A stretch of DNA of 13,187 nucleotides from an uncultured Eubacteriales bacterium (lineage in GTDB: Bacteria; Bacillota; Clostridia; Oscillospirales; CAG-272), in NCBI GenBank assembly GCA_934526185.1, contig CAKTAA010000059.1, forward strand, positions 1 to 13,187. Direction: 5' to 3'. The translations under genes were made by a program, and so were the position numbers. The notes under the pieces are model-generated. The model saw only the letters and a list, made by a program, of their open reading frames with translations, was not told the DNA's origin and did no database searches. This document shows, piece by piece, positions 1 to 6,304 of this stretch. Positions within the stretch are counted from its first letter, which is position 1. Each line of letters opens with the position of its first letter.

Positions 1-1427
1 GCCATATGAACGGCGTGTTCGAGCTTCTGGAAGCGTACATCGGCTGGTGCTTTCCGACCACCAATGTGGAATACATCTTTGAATCCGATAAGGTTGAATT
101 TGCCGAAGGATTGAAGGACGAGCAGATACCGGTATTCGCCATGCGTGATATTTCCAGTGTTTCTCTACAGGGCGTAGGCGAGATTGACTGGAAGACGCAG
201 AATAAGTTAAATTGTGGTTCCCTGTACGGTACAGGGCGCCCTGCACCGCATACGATAGAGGGATTGGCGGGTAATGCTTATACCGGCGGGGGCGGGAGCC
301 AGCCGTGTCTGTCTAGCGAAAGCATCTATCAAAATGTAAAGGCCAATATTATTCAGCAGCTTGGCGCAGCCAATGATGCTGAACATGTCATAGGCGTTTC
401 TCAGATGGACAATAACAATTACTGCAGATGCAGCGAGTGTTATAAGGTACTGCAGGAGGAGGGTGCTCCTTCCGGCGTTTGGATCCGTTTTCTAAACCGG
501 CTGCTGGCCGAGCTGAAGCCAGATTACCCGAACCTGTATCTTCAGACGCTGGCTTACGCGCATACAAATGAGGCACCGAAGCTGACAAAACCGGACAGCA
601 ATATCATTGTGGAATATGCACCGTGGTGGGATTTCTGCTATAAACATGCGTTCAGTGATACAGGTTGTTCATACAATGTCAATGCTCAACGGCAGCTTGG
701 TGAATGGACCCGGATTGCTAGCCGCGTATGGGTTTATGATTATTCTTTGAATGTCTCACATTTGATTGCTCCCTATATGAATTATGACGTTTTGCAGGCA
801 AACGCTCAGTTTTTTGCGAAAAACGGTGTGGAGTGTTATTATGTGCAGGGACCGATCAACGGTACGCGCACGACAGGTTTCGAAAGCTTGAAGCAGTATC
901 TGATAACCAAGCTGTTATGGGATCCGTACATGCCGGAGGAAGAATTTGAAGCGTATATTCACGAATTCTTTATCGCATATTACGGAGAAGGCGGGGTATA
1001 TCTTGAGCAGTATTTTAATATTCTGCGCGACGGTTATCGGGAGATGACCACGGTGGATCATATTCATCCCTATACCTACCCGTTCCAGATGGTAAGGGTT
1101 ATCGATTATATCAATTATGGCGACCAGATAGAGGAATGGTTTGAGAAGGCGGCTCTTGAGGCTGAAATGTCAGATCAGGTAACAAGAATTGAGCTGGAAA
1201 AGCTGTCCTTCACCTGGATGAAGCTTTCCGCTGAATATGACTATGTCTATACTTGGGGTGACGCAGAGACAAGAAAACAGTATGAGGAAGAAGTCACAGA
1301 TATGTATAGGTCCATGCAAATGAAAGGCATTGCACCCGCTGAAGGATTTTCGATTGGCGGTACGTTCCGCCTTGATTATCCGCCAGCCATGTGGACATGG
1401 GCATACAGCAACGCTCCGGAAAAATGA
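1..1427 (+). CDS. DUF4838 domain-containing protein, C-terminal part (5'-truncated by window edge)
   Basis: The reading frame is open to the left edge, so the ATG at 6 is probably internal and the real start lies outside the window. What is visible matches the DUF4838 family, whose members are large proteins linked to polysaccharide breakdown and resemble GH20/GH67-type barrels. From the ATG at 6: a GVFELLEAYIG segment near residue 4, typical of the substrate-binding lead-in; a YCRCSECY cysteine cluster near residue 140; SGVWIRFLNRL then LQTLAYAHT around 157-187; NIIVEYAPWW near 200; and VWVYDY near 242. A helical C-terminal part follows to residue 473. No membrane segment or sorting signal is seen at the C-terminus. 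The gene ends in TGA, and a strong terminator follows within 20 bases, so it is the last gene of its transcript. The exact substrate and any catalytic activity are not deducible; DUF4838 has no firmly assigned reaction that I can cite. Confidence 0.82.
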   Translation, partial: HMNGVFELLEAYIGWCFPTTNVEYIFESDKVEFAEGLKDEQIPVFAMRDISSVSLQGVGEIDWKTQNKLNCGSLYGTGRPAPHTIEGLAGNAYTGGGGSQPCLSSESIYQNVKANIIQQLGAANDAEHVIGVSQMDNNNYCRCSECYKVLQEEGAPSGVWIRFLNRLLAELKPDYPNLYLQTLAYAHTNEAPKLTKPDSNIIVEYAPWWDFCYKHAFSDTGCSYNVNAQRQLGEWTRIASRVWVYDYSLNVSHLIAPYMNYDVLQANAQFFAKNGVECYYVQGPINGTRTTGFESLKQYLITKLLWDPYMPEEEFEAYIHEFFIAYYGEGGVYLEQYFNILRDGYREMTTVDHIHPYTYPFQMVRVIDYINYGDQIEEWFEKAALEAEMSDQVTRIELEKLSFTWMKLSAEYDYVYTWGDAETRKQYEEEVTDMYRSMQMKGIAPAEGFSIGGTFRLDYPPAMWTWAYSNAPEK

Positions 1428-1444
1428 TGAATTGATATTAAGAA

Positions 1445-1475
1445 AATCGCTGAGTGAAAGCTCAGCGATTTTTTA
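1445..1475 (+). terminator. Rho-independent terminator after the DUF4838 gene
   Basis: A perfect 10-bp stem (AATCGCTGAG / CTCAGCGATT) with a 6-base loop is followed directly by a T run. It starts 17 bases after the stop codon of the DUF4838 gene and insulates it from the csoR promoter 20 bases further on. Confidence 0.92.
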
Positions 1476-1493
1476 TAAAAACGGAATTTATTA

Positions 1494-1522
1494 TTGACAA
1501 ATACCTATTGGGCGTATATAAT
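1494..1522 (+). promoter_or_regulatory. csoR promoter (sigma-A type)
   Basis: TTGACA at 1494-1499 and TATAAT at 1517-1522 are both perfect consensus with an ideal 17-bp spacer. Transcription should start near 1529, giving a leader of about 137 bases before csoR. The spacer carries a CsoR-like box, so this very strong promoter is expected to be shut by bound repressor. Confidence 0.9.
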
Positions 1523-1543
1523 ATAAATACCTGCATAGGGTAT
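1501..1543 (+). promoter_or_regulatory. Two CsoR-type operator boxes
   Basis: ATACCTGCATAGGGTAT at 1527-1543 is a 17-bp pseudo-palindrome with ATACC/GGTAT arms, as in known CsoR copper operators (TACCC...GGGTA type). A weaker copy, ATACCTATTGGGCGTAT, lies at 1501-1517 inside the -35/-10 spacer. The two centres are 26 bp apart. One box blocks the core promoter and the other lies across the expected start site, which fits autorepression of csoR. Assignment to CsoR rests on the motif and on csoR being the next gene. Confidence 0.78.
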
Positions 1544-1665
1544 AAAGACGGAGATATCACCTTTGGCTAGGAAGCTTGCAGATACAGAAAGTCAAACAGC
1601 GGATTTTTTATTTTTGCCTAAACTGCGGAAAAGTTCTCTAATGAAACGGAAACGAGGAAAACGGA

Positions 1666-1974
1666 ATGGAAAAAAAAGAAGTGTGCGGTTGCCATAAAAA
1701 AACAACGGAGCGTTCGGAGGCGGAGAAGAAAAAACTAATTCATCGTCTGAACCGTATCGAAGGACAAATACGGGGCATTCGCGGGATGATTGAACGGGAT
1801 GCTTATTGTACGGATATTCTTATACAATCTGCGGCGGCAAATGCTGCTGTAAACGCTTTTAACAGAGATTTAATTGCCAATCACATCAAAGGCTGTGTAG
1901 TGTGTGATATCCGCGAGGGCAGGGATGAGGTGATAGACGAGCTTGTGGTGACGCTGCAAAAGCTGATGAAATAG
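1666..1974 (+). CDS. csoR: CsoR-family copper-sensing transcriptional repressor
   Basis: A 102-residue all-helical protein of the CsoR/RcnR (DUF156) family, at the usual family length. Cu(I) sensors of this family bind metal with a Cys-x24-His-x3-Cys set. Here Cys48 (DAYCTD), His73 (ANHIKG) and Cys77 (GCVVC) have exactly that spacing, and the HRLNRIEGQIRGIRGMIE segment at 26-43 is the family signature helix. The N-terminus holds an extra CGCH motif (residues 7-10), seen in some members. The start is the ATG at 1666, with AGGA 7 bases upstream. When Cu(I) binds, the protein is expected to leave the two boxes in its own promoter. It is monocistronic here: a convergent XRE gene separates it from copA, unlike the common csoR-copA/copZ operons. 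The copper assignment over Ni/Co or sulfur sensing is supported by the ligand pattern and by the neighbouring Cu ATPase. Confidence 0.93.
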   Translation: MEKKEVCGCHKKTTERSEAEKKKLIHRLNRIEGQIRGIRGMIERDAYCTDILIQSAAANAAVNAFNRDLIANHIKGCVVCDIREGRDEVIDELVVTLQKLMK

Positions 1975-1992
1975 GAAATATTTCAACACGAT

Positions 1993-2017
1993 GCTCCGCT
2001 GCTGACAGCGGCGGAGC
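1993..2017 (+). other. GC-rich hairpin downstream of csoR
   Basis: GCTCCGC (1993-1999) pairs with GCGGAGC (2011-2017), with a further CGCTG/CAGCG pairing possible inside the loop. It begins 19 bases after the csoR stop but has no T run after it. It is more likely an mRNA 3' stabilising or weak terminating structure than a full terminator. Confidence 0.5.
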
Positions 2018-2107
2018 GCAAGGGCAGAAAAGGAAGAAACTGGGCTCCATCATTTTATGGCAGCTATTGCACATAAGGCAGCTTTTATTGAATGTGAAGC
2101 TGAAAAT

Positions 2108-2145
2108 AAAACAAGCATGACTTTGAAATACTTCATGCTTGTTTT
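2108..2145 (-). terminator. Terminator between convergent csoR and XRE genes
   Basis: A perfect 13-bp stem (AAAACAAGCATGA / TCATGCTTGTTTT) with a 12-base loop sits between the two converging genes, 10 bases past the XRE stop. Read on the minus strand the stem ends in a long T-rich tract (TTTTATTTTC), making it a good terminator for the XRE gene. On the plus strand it has only four T and may work less well for csoR. Confidence 0.85.
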
Positions 2146-2154
2146 GCGGCTGTA

Positions 2155-3012
2155 TTACTCTCGATTTTTCAACAGATAATCTTCAACAATTTTGCTGTCA
2201 ATAAAAGGCATGATGGGAGCCAGTCCTTTGAGACCGTCCTTTTGCAGTACTTCTGCTGCCATAGTGTTGAGCACATGACTGCTGATAAACGGCGCTAACG
2301 GACGGAGCGTGTGAATGTCGCTTTCATTGTAGACTTGACGGGCGTATTCATCGATTTTAGAGGAACTCATAAAGGGTGCAATGCTTGTCAATGATGCGAG
2401 CTCTCCTGTATTCCGGTATAAAGCATCTGCCAGACTATCGACGACTGATTCACTGACGAAGGGGAGAATACCCGTCAAGTTGTCTAAATCGCCGGAGTCT
2501 TCGGCAATCTTCATTGCCTTTTCATCGATGATGCGTGTGCTGACAAAGGGAACAATTGCTGTAATGGCGTTGAGAGACTGATGCTTTTCAATCAAATGGA
2601 GCGCCAGACGATCGATGAATTCCTGACTGAGAAATGGCGCAACGGATGCCACTTCACTTATATTTACTTCATTGAAGTCTGTGCTAGCAAGCAGGGATTC
2701 TACCTGTACCTCATGTAAAATTGGTGCCATTTCTCTGATTTCTTCCATTTGAATGTTGGGAACCGGCTGATTCTTCAGAAGATTTTCTGCGATATCACTC
2801 ATTTGCCTGTTGTCTAAAATGTCGTCAATGGAAACGCCCAAAAGCTCCGAAAGCTCACCGAGCTTTGAGATATCCGGCATATTGATGCCCCTTTCCCAAT
2901 TGGAAACAGCCTGAAAGCTGATGCATAGACGATCTGCCAGTTCTGCCTGCGTCATTTGCGCAGACTGCCTCAGCCTGCAGATATTTGCTCCGATTCGTGC
3001 TGTGTCAAACAT
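2155..3012 (-). CDS. XRE-family regulator with C-terminal 29-residue repeat array
   Basis: A 285-residue protein. Residues 8-65 form a clear XRE helix-turn-helix DNA-binding domain (RLRQSAQMTQAELADRL, then FQAVSNWERG as recognition helix and SIDDIL at the end). After a linker, residues 96-285 consist of tandem repeats built around a P-F-phi-S/D...phi-D motif: prolines at 97, 126, 155, 184, 213, 241 and 269, spaced 29, 29, 29, 29, 28 and 28. Each unit looks like two short helices, so the array is probably a curved helical scaffold for protein binding or oligomerisation. There are no metal ligands or membrane segments. The start has AAGGAG (3021-3026) 8 bases upstream, confirming the ATG. The gene lies opposite to csoR and copA between them, so a copper role is possible, but nothing in the protein shows it. 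Target and effector are unknown. Confidence 0.85.
   Translation of the reverse strand: MFDTARIGANICRLRQSAQMTQAELADRLCISFQAVSNWERGINMPDISKLGELSELLGVSIDDILDNRQMSDIAENLLKNQPVPNIQMEEIREMAPILHEVQVESLLASTDFNEVNISEVASVAPFLSQEFIDRLALHLIEKHQSLNAITAIVPFVSTRIIDEKAMKIAEDSGDLDNLTGILPFVSESVVDSLADALYRNTGELASLTSIAPFMSSSKIDEYARQVYNESDIHTLRPLAPFISSHVLNTMAAEVLQKDGLKGLAPIMPFIDSKIVEDYLLKNRE
2158..2727 (-). repeat. Seven-unit protein repeat inside the XRE gene
   Basis: This segment encodes residues 96-285. Unit heads in order are APILHEVQVESL (degenerate), APFLSQEFIDRLA, VPFVSTRIIDEKA, LPFVSESVVDSLA, APFMSSSKIDEYA, APFISSHVLNTMA and MPFIDSKIVEDYL. The period is 29 residues (87 bases), with the last two intervals 28. 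The repeats are conserved in protein but diverged in DNA, indicating old duplications kept by selection. Confidence 0.85.
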
Positions 3013-3504
3013 GGAACATTCTCCTTTTGATTTTATTGTTTTCAGGCTTTTAGAGCAGCATAAAGTTTATGCTCTTTTCTGCCTGTGTATTCATGATACT
3101 GCAAAATTTGCCTCTGTAACAGCAAGCCGTAGTTGAGCAGCCGAATAATATATTCAAGCGCTCGTTGAACGGGAACTAAGATATGATTCTGTTAGACCAT
3201 GAAGCAAAAATGCTTGTCTGTAAGGGCATTTTTATGAAGCCGTCAATACTGCAGATGCCCAAAGTGAGGCTGACTGCGAATATTATACCATACTTACCGA
3301 AAGTCTGCATCAAAAGGATCCGGACAACACTTTTCGCCGAATCGGTTATACATCAGTGGAAATGTGGACAGAATAGTAACAACAGAATTCGTCTGCTGCT
3401 CTGAAAGAACTGTGTAAATTATAAGTGTTGAATACGCAAGATATCCGGCTGTGATGCGGACTTGGCGAAATACCGGAAAAGCAAAAGAGGGGGGATGGGA
3501 AGAA
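3013..3504. other. Intergenic region between the divergent XRE and copA genes
   Basis: About 490 bases hold both divergent control regions. A near-perfect palindrome GCATAAA-G-TTTATGC at 3058-3072, nested in AGAGC..GCTCT flanks, lies about 50 bases before the XRE start and is a possible XRE operator. I find no convincing -35/-10 pair for XRE and no ATACCC...GGGTAT CsoR box for copA. A short open frame at 3224-3376 may be a gene relic and is listed separately. Confidence 0.5.
3224..3376 (+). pseudogene. Possible remnant of an unidentified gene (50 codons)
   Basis: Between a TAA and a TAG this frame reads 50 codons, beginning GHFYEAVNTADAQSEADCEY and ending in FRRIGYTSVEMWTE, with a natural, charged, protein-like composition. 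It has no start codon or ribosome site, and I do not recognise the family. It could be the C-terminal end of a lost gene or chance. Confidence 0.25.
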
Positions 3505-6033
3505 ATGAAACAATACACAGTAACTGGGATGAGCTGTGCAGCATGCAGTGCCAGAGTGGAGAAGGCGGTATCAAAGGTTCCCGGGGTAACTTCCTGTTCA
3601 GTGAATCTGCTGACCAATTCCATGGGAGTGGAGGGGAGCGCAGCCGAGCAGGAAATTCTTGATGCAGTGGAGAAGGCTGGGTATGGGGCGTCTCCGAAAG
3701 AATTGAAAAATAACCGTCGGAACAAAGCGGCCGGAACAGAAGAACAGACGTTAAAGGACAGGGAAACGCCTGTGCTCACACGGCGTTTGCTTGCATCCCT
3801 TGTTTTTTTAATCATTCTCATGTATTTTTCTATGGGACATATGATGTGGGGGTGGCCGCTTCCAGCGTTCTTTGAAAACAATCCTGCATCACAGGGGCTG
3901 CTTCAGCTTCTGATGACTCTTTCCGTTATGGTGATAAATCAAAAGTTTTTTATCAGCGGATTTCAGAGCCTGTGGCGGCGTGCGCCGAACATGGATACTT
4001 TGGTTGCGCTCGGTTCCGCGGCTGCATTCGGCTACAGTCTTTTCGCGCTGTTTGCCGTAACCGATGCGCAGGCGAAGGGCAATATCAGTTCGGCCATGGC
4101 TTATCAGCATGAATTTTATTTTGAATCGGCTGCCATGATCCTAACGTTGATAACGGTGGGAAAAATGCTGGAGGCGCGTTCCAAGGGCCGAACCACAGAC
4201 GCTCTGAAATCGCTTATGAAGCTGGCGCCGAAAACCGCCGTTCTGCTGCGGGATGGAAATGAAATTACACTTCCTGTCGATCAGGTGAAAAAAGGCGATA
4301 TTTTTGTGGTTCGTCCGGGGGAAAACATACCGGTGGACGGCGTGGTGCTGGAGGGAAACAGCGCAGTTGACGAATCGGCGCTGACAGGAGAGAGTATTCC
4401 TTTGGATAAAGCGGAGGGGGATTCGGTTTCCGCTGCCACATTGAATCAATCGGGCTTTATCCGCTGTCAGGCTACCCGTGTCGGTGAGGACACGACGCTT
4501 TCGCAGATCATACAAATGGTCAGCGACGCTGCGGCGACCAAAGCGCCTATTGCCAAGATTGCCGATAAGGTTTCCGGCGTGTTCGTTCCTGTTGTCATCG
4601 GGATAGCAGCCGTGACCATAGCGGTATGGCTGATTGTCGGTCAGTCGGCAGGCTTTGCGCTTGCCCGCGGCATTTCCGTTCTTGTTATCAGTTGTCCCTG
4701 TGCGTTGGGCCTTGCGACACCGGTCGCTATTATGGTGGGAAACGGCGTGGGGGCTAAGAACGGAATTCTGTTTAAAACAGCGGTATCCCTTGAGGAAACG
4801 GGTAAGATTCAAATCGCGGCGCTGGACAAGACGGGAACCATTACCGCCGGAGAGCCGCGTGTGACGGATATTCTGCCGGTTCAGGGTGTTCCGGCATCAG
4901 AACTTCTGGAACTTGCATATACTCTGGAGCAGCAAAGTGAACATCCGCTTGCCCGCGCCATTCTGCGAGAGGGGGATAAGCAGGGAATAAAGGGAAGTGA
5001 AATTACTGAATTCCAAGCGCTGCCCGGAAACGGGTTGACCGCCAAGCTGGACGGCAGTGTGATTTGCGGCGGAAATTATACATTCGTCAGTACACAGATA
5101 ACCGGTGAAATCAGTGAAATGAAAACAAAATCGGAACGGCTGGCGGAGGAAGGGAAAACGCCCCTGTTTTTCAGCCGGGACGGTATTTTGCGCGGTATTA
5201 TCGCTGTAGCGGATGTCATAAAGGACGACAGTCCGGGGGCAATACAGGCGATGCAGAGCATGGGGATTCGTGTGGTCATGCTGACAGGCGACAATGAGCG
5301 GACAGCTAAGACCATCGGCGCTCAGGCGGGCGTCGACGATGTCATTGCCGATGTTCTGCCGGAGGGAAAGGAAAGCGTGATCCGTACCTTGCAGCACAAC
5401 GGAAAGGTGGCTATGGTTGGTGACGGCATCAACGACGCACCGGCGCTTACAAGGGCGGACATCGGTATCGCTATCGGAGCGGGTACGGACGTGGCAATTG
5501 ATGCGGCAGACGTGGTACTGATGAAGAGCCGGCTTTCCGATGTGCCTGCTGCTATACGCCTGAGCCGCGCTGCGCTGCGGAATATACACGAAAATCTGTT
5601 TTGGGCTTTCATCTATAATATCATTGGCATTCCGTTGGCAGCCGGTGTTTTTATTCCGCTTTTGGGGTGGCAGTTGAATCCCATGTTCGGCGCGGCGGCG
5701 ATGAGTCTGTCCAGCTTCTGCGTAGTAACCAATGCACTTCGGCTGAATTTTTTTAGAATACATGATACGAGGCGGGATCGCAGAATAAGAAAAAAATATA
5801 AAAATGAAAAGGAGAAACAAGTCATGAAAAAAACATTGAAAATTGAGGGAATGATGTGCGGCCATTGCGAGGCGCGGGTAAAGAAAGCACTGGAAGCGAT
5901 TGACGGTGTAGAGAAAGCTGAGGTCAGTCACGAAAAGGGAAGTGCCGTAGTGACGATGAAAACCCAAATTGCGGATGGGGCTTTGAAAAACGCAGTAGAA
6001 GCGCAGGATTATCGTGTAACCGAAATACACTGA
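3505..6033 (+). CDS. copA: Copper-exporting P1B-1 ATPase with fused C-terminal CopZ-like domain
   Basis: This protein pumps Cu(+) out of the cytoplasm using ATP. I place the start at ATG 3505, not 3451, because AGGGGGG (3488-3494) lies 10 bases upstream and MKQYTVTGMSCAAC is the normal N-terminus; the product is 842 residues. In order: a heavy-metal-binding domain with Cys11/Cys14; paired transmembrane helices around 95-230; the actuator loop TGES at 294-297; the transport motif Cys397-Pro-Cys399; phosphorylated Asp441 in DKTGT; the nucleotide-binding HP at 480-481; GDGINDAP at 639-646; then the last two helices with the YN and MSLSS residues that define Cu(+) specificity. After a basic linker (RRDRRIRKKYK) a second metal-binding domain starts at Met774, with Cys785/Cys788. 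Typical CopA proteins end just before this point, so this is a copA-copZ fusion. No CsoR-like box is visible upstream, unlike csoR. Confidence 0.95.
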   Translation: MKQYTVTGMSCAACSARVEKAVSKVPGVTSCSVNLLTNSMGVEGSAAEQEILDAVEKAGYGASPKELKNNRRNKAAGTEEQTLKDRETPVLTRRLLASLVFLIILMYFSMGHMMWGWPLPAFFENNPASQGLLQLLMTLSVMVINQKFFISGFQSLWRRAPNMDTLVALGSAAAFGYSLFALFAVTDAQAKGNISSAMAYQHEFYFESAAMILTLITVGKMLEARSKGRTTDALKSLMKLAPKTAVLLRDGNEITLPVDQVKKGDIFVVRPGENIPVDGVVLEGNSAVDESALTGESIPLDKAEGDSVSAATLNQSGFIRCQATRVGEDTTLSQIIQMVSDAAATKAPIAKIADKVSGVFVPVVIGIAAVTIAVWLIVGQSAGFALARGISVLVISCPCALGLATPVAIMVGNGVGAKNGILFKTAVSLEETGKIQIAALDKTGTITAGEPRVTDILPVQGVPASELLELAYTLEQQSEHPLARAILREGDKQGIKGSEITEFQALPGNGLTAKLDGSVICGGNYTFVSTQITGEISEMKTKSERLAEEGKTPLFFSRDGILRGIIAVADVIKDDSPGAIQAMQSMGIRVVMLTGDNERTAKTIGAQAGVDDVIADVLPEGKESVIRTLQHNGKVAMVGDGINDAPALTRADIGIAIGAGTDVAIDAADVVLMKSRLSDVPAAIRLSRAALRNIHENLFWAFIYNIIGIPLAAGVFIPLLGWQLNPMFGAAAMSLSSFCVVTNALRLNFFRIHDTRRDRRIRKKYKNEKEKQVMKKTLKIEGMMCGHCEARVKKALEAIDGVEKAEVSHEKGSAVVTMKTQIADGALKNAVEAQDYRVTEIH
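5824..6033 (+). CDS. Possible internally started CopZ-like copper chaperone (3' end of copA, same frame)
   Basis: The last 69 codons of copA form a complete heavy-metal-associated domain: MKKTLKIEGMMCGHCEARV with the Cu-binding GMMCGHC motif, then a beta-alpha-beta core ending DYRVTEIH. This is exactly the length of a free CopZ chaperone. An AAGGAG site (5809-5814) sits 9 bases before this ATG, embedded in an A-rich, weakly structured stretch that encodes only the linker. The layout is what remains if a copA stop codon was lost in front of a separate copZ. A free chaperone could therefore be made from an internal start as well as the fused form. The domain is certain; separate translation is inferred. 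E. coli copA makes a free metal-binding domain by a different route (frameshifting), so the outcome has precedent. Confidence 0.45.
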   Translation: MKKTLKIEGMMCGHCEARVKKALEAIDGVEKAEVSHEKGSAVVTMKTQIADGALKNAVEAQDYRVTEIH

Positions 6034-6232
6034 GTCAGGATGACGCCCATATCAAGACAAACACCTGTCTGCTTTCCGGTAAAATCCTGAAGAATCTTAT
6101 TATGCATATTTCGCGGGATTTGCGGGGCTTCTGTCGGTAGTGTCTGTACGCTCAATTCCTTGGTTGAAAAAATTGCTGCAAGCTTCATTTTATCTGTAAT
6201 AGATGGAGTGAAAAGATTGGCTTGTAAAGTGA

Positions 6233-6274
6233 AAAGCGCTCCGCCTCTGTCTTTTGACGATGAGGGAGCGCTTT
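6233..6274. terminator. Bidirectional terminator between copA and metY
   Basis: AAAGCGCTCC (6233-6242) pairs with GGAGCGCTTT (6265-6274), with an inner CTC/GAG extension. A-rich and T-rich flanks on both sides (TTTATTTAT on plus, TTTTC on minus) let it serve the converging copA and metY transcripts. The roughly 200 bases between the copA stop and this hairpin contain no supported gene. Confidence 0.85.
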
Positions 6275-6304
6275 ATTTATCAGACATCACAAAGTTAAGC
6301 TGAG

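Noticed and set aside
1641..1697. Short basic upstream frame overlapping the csoR start
   Set aside because: It has no Shine-Dalgarno, and its Lys/Arg-rich make-up follows from A-rich DNA around the csoR ribosome site.
2057..2179. Forty-codon plus-strand frame starting at an ATG after csoR
   Set aside because: It has no ribosome site and runs through the convergent terminator into the XRE coding region.
4141..6030. Long minus-strand open frames opposite copA
   Set aside because: They are shadows of the copA frame: His/Cys/Arg-rich composition, no ribosome sites, and the plus strand has every CopA motif.
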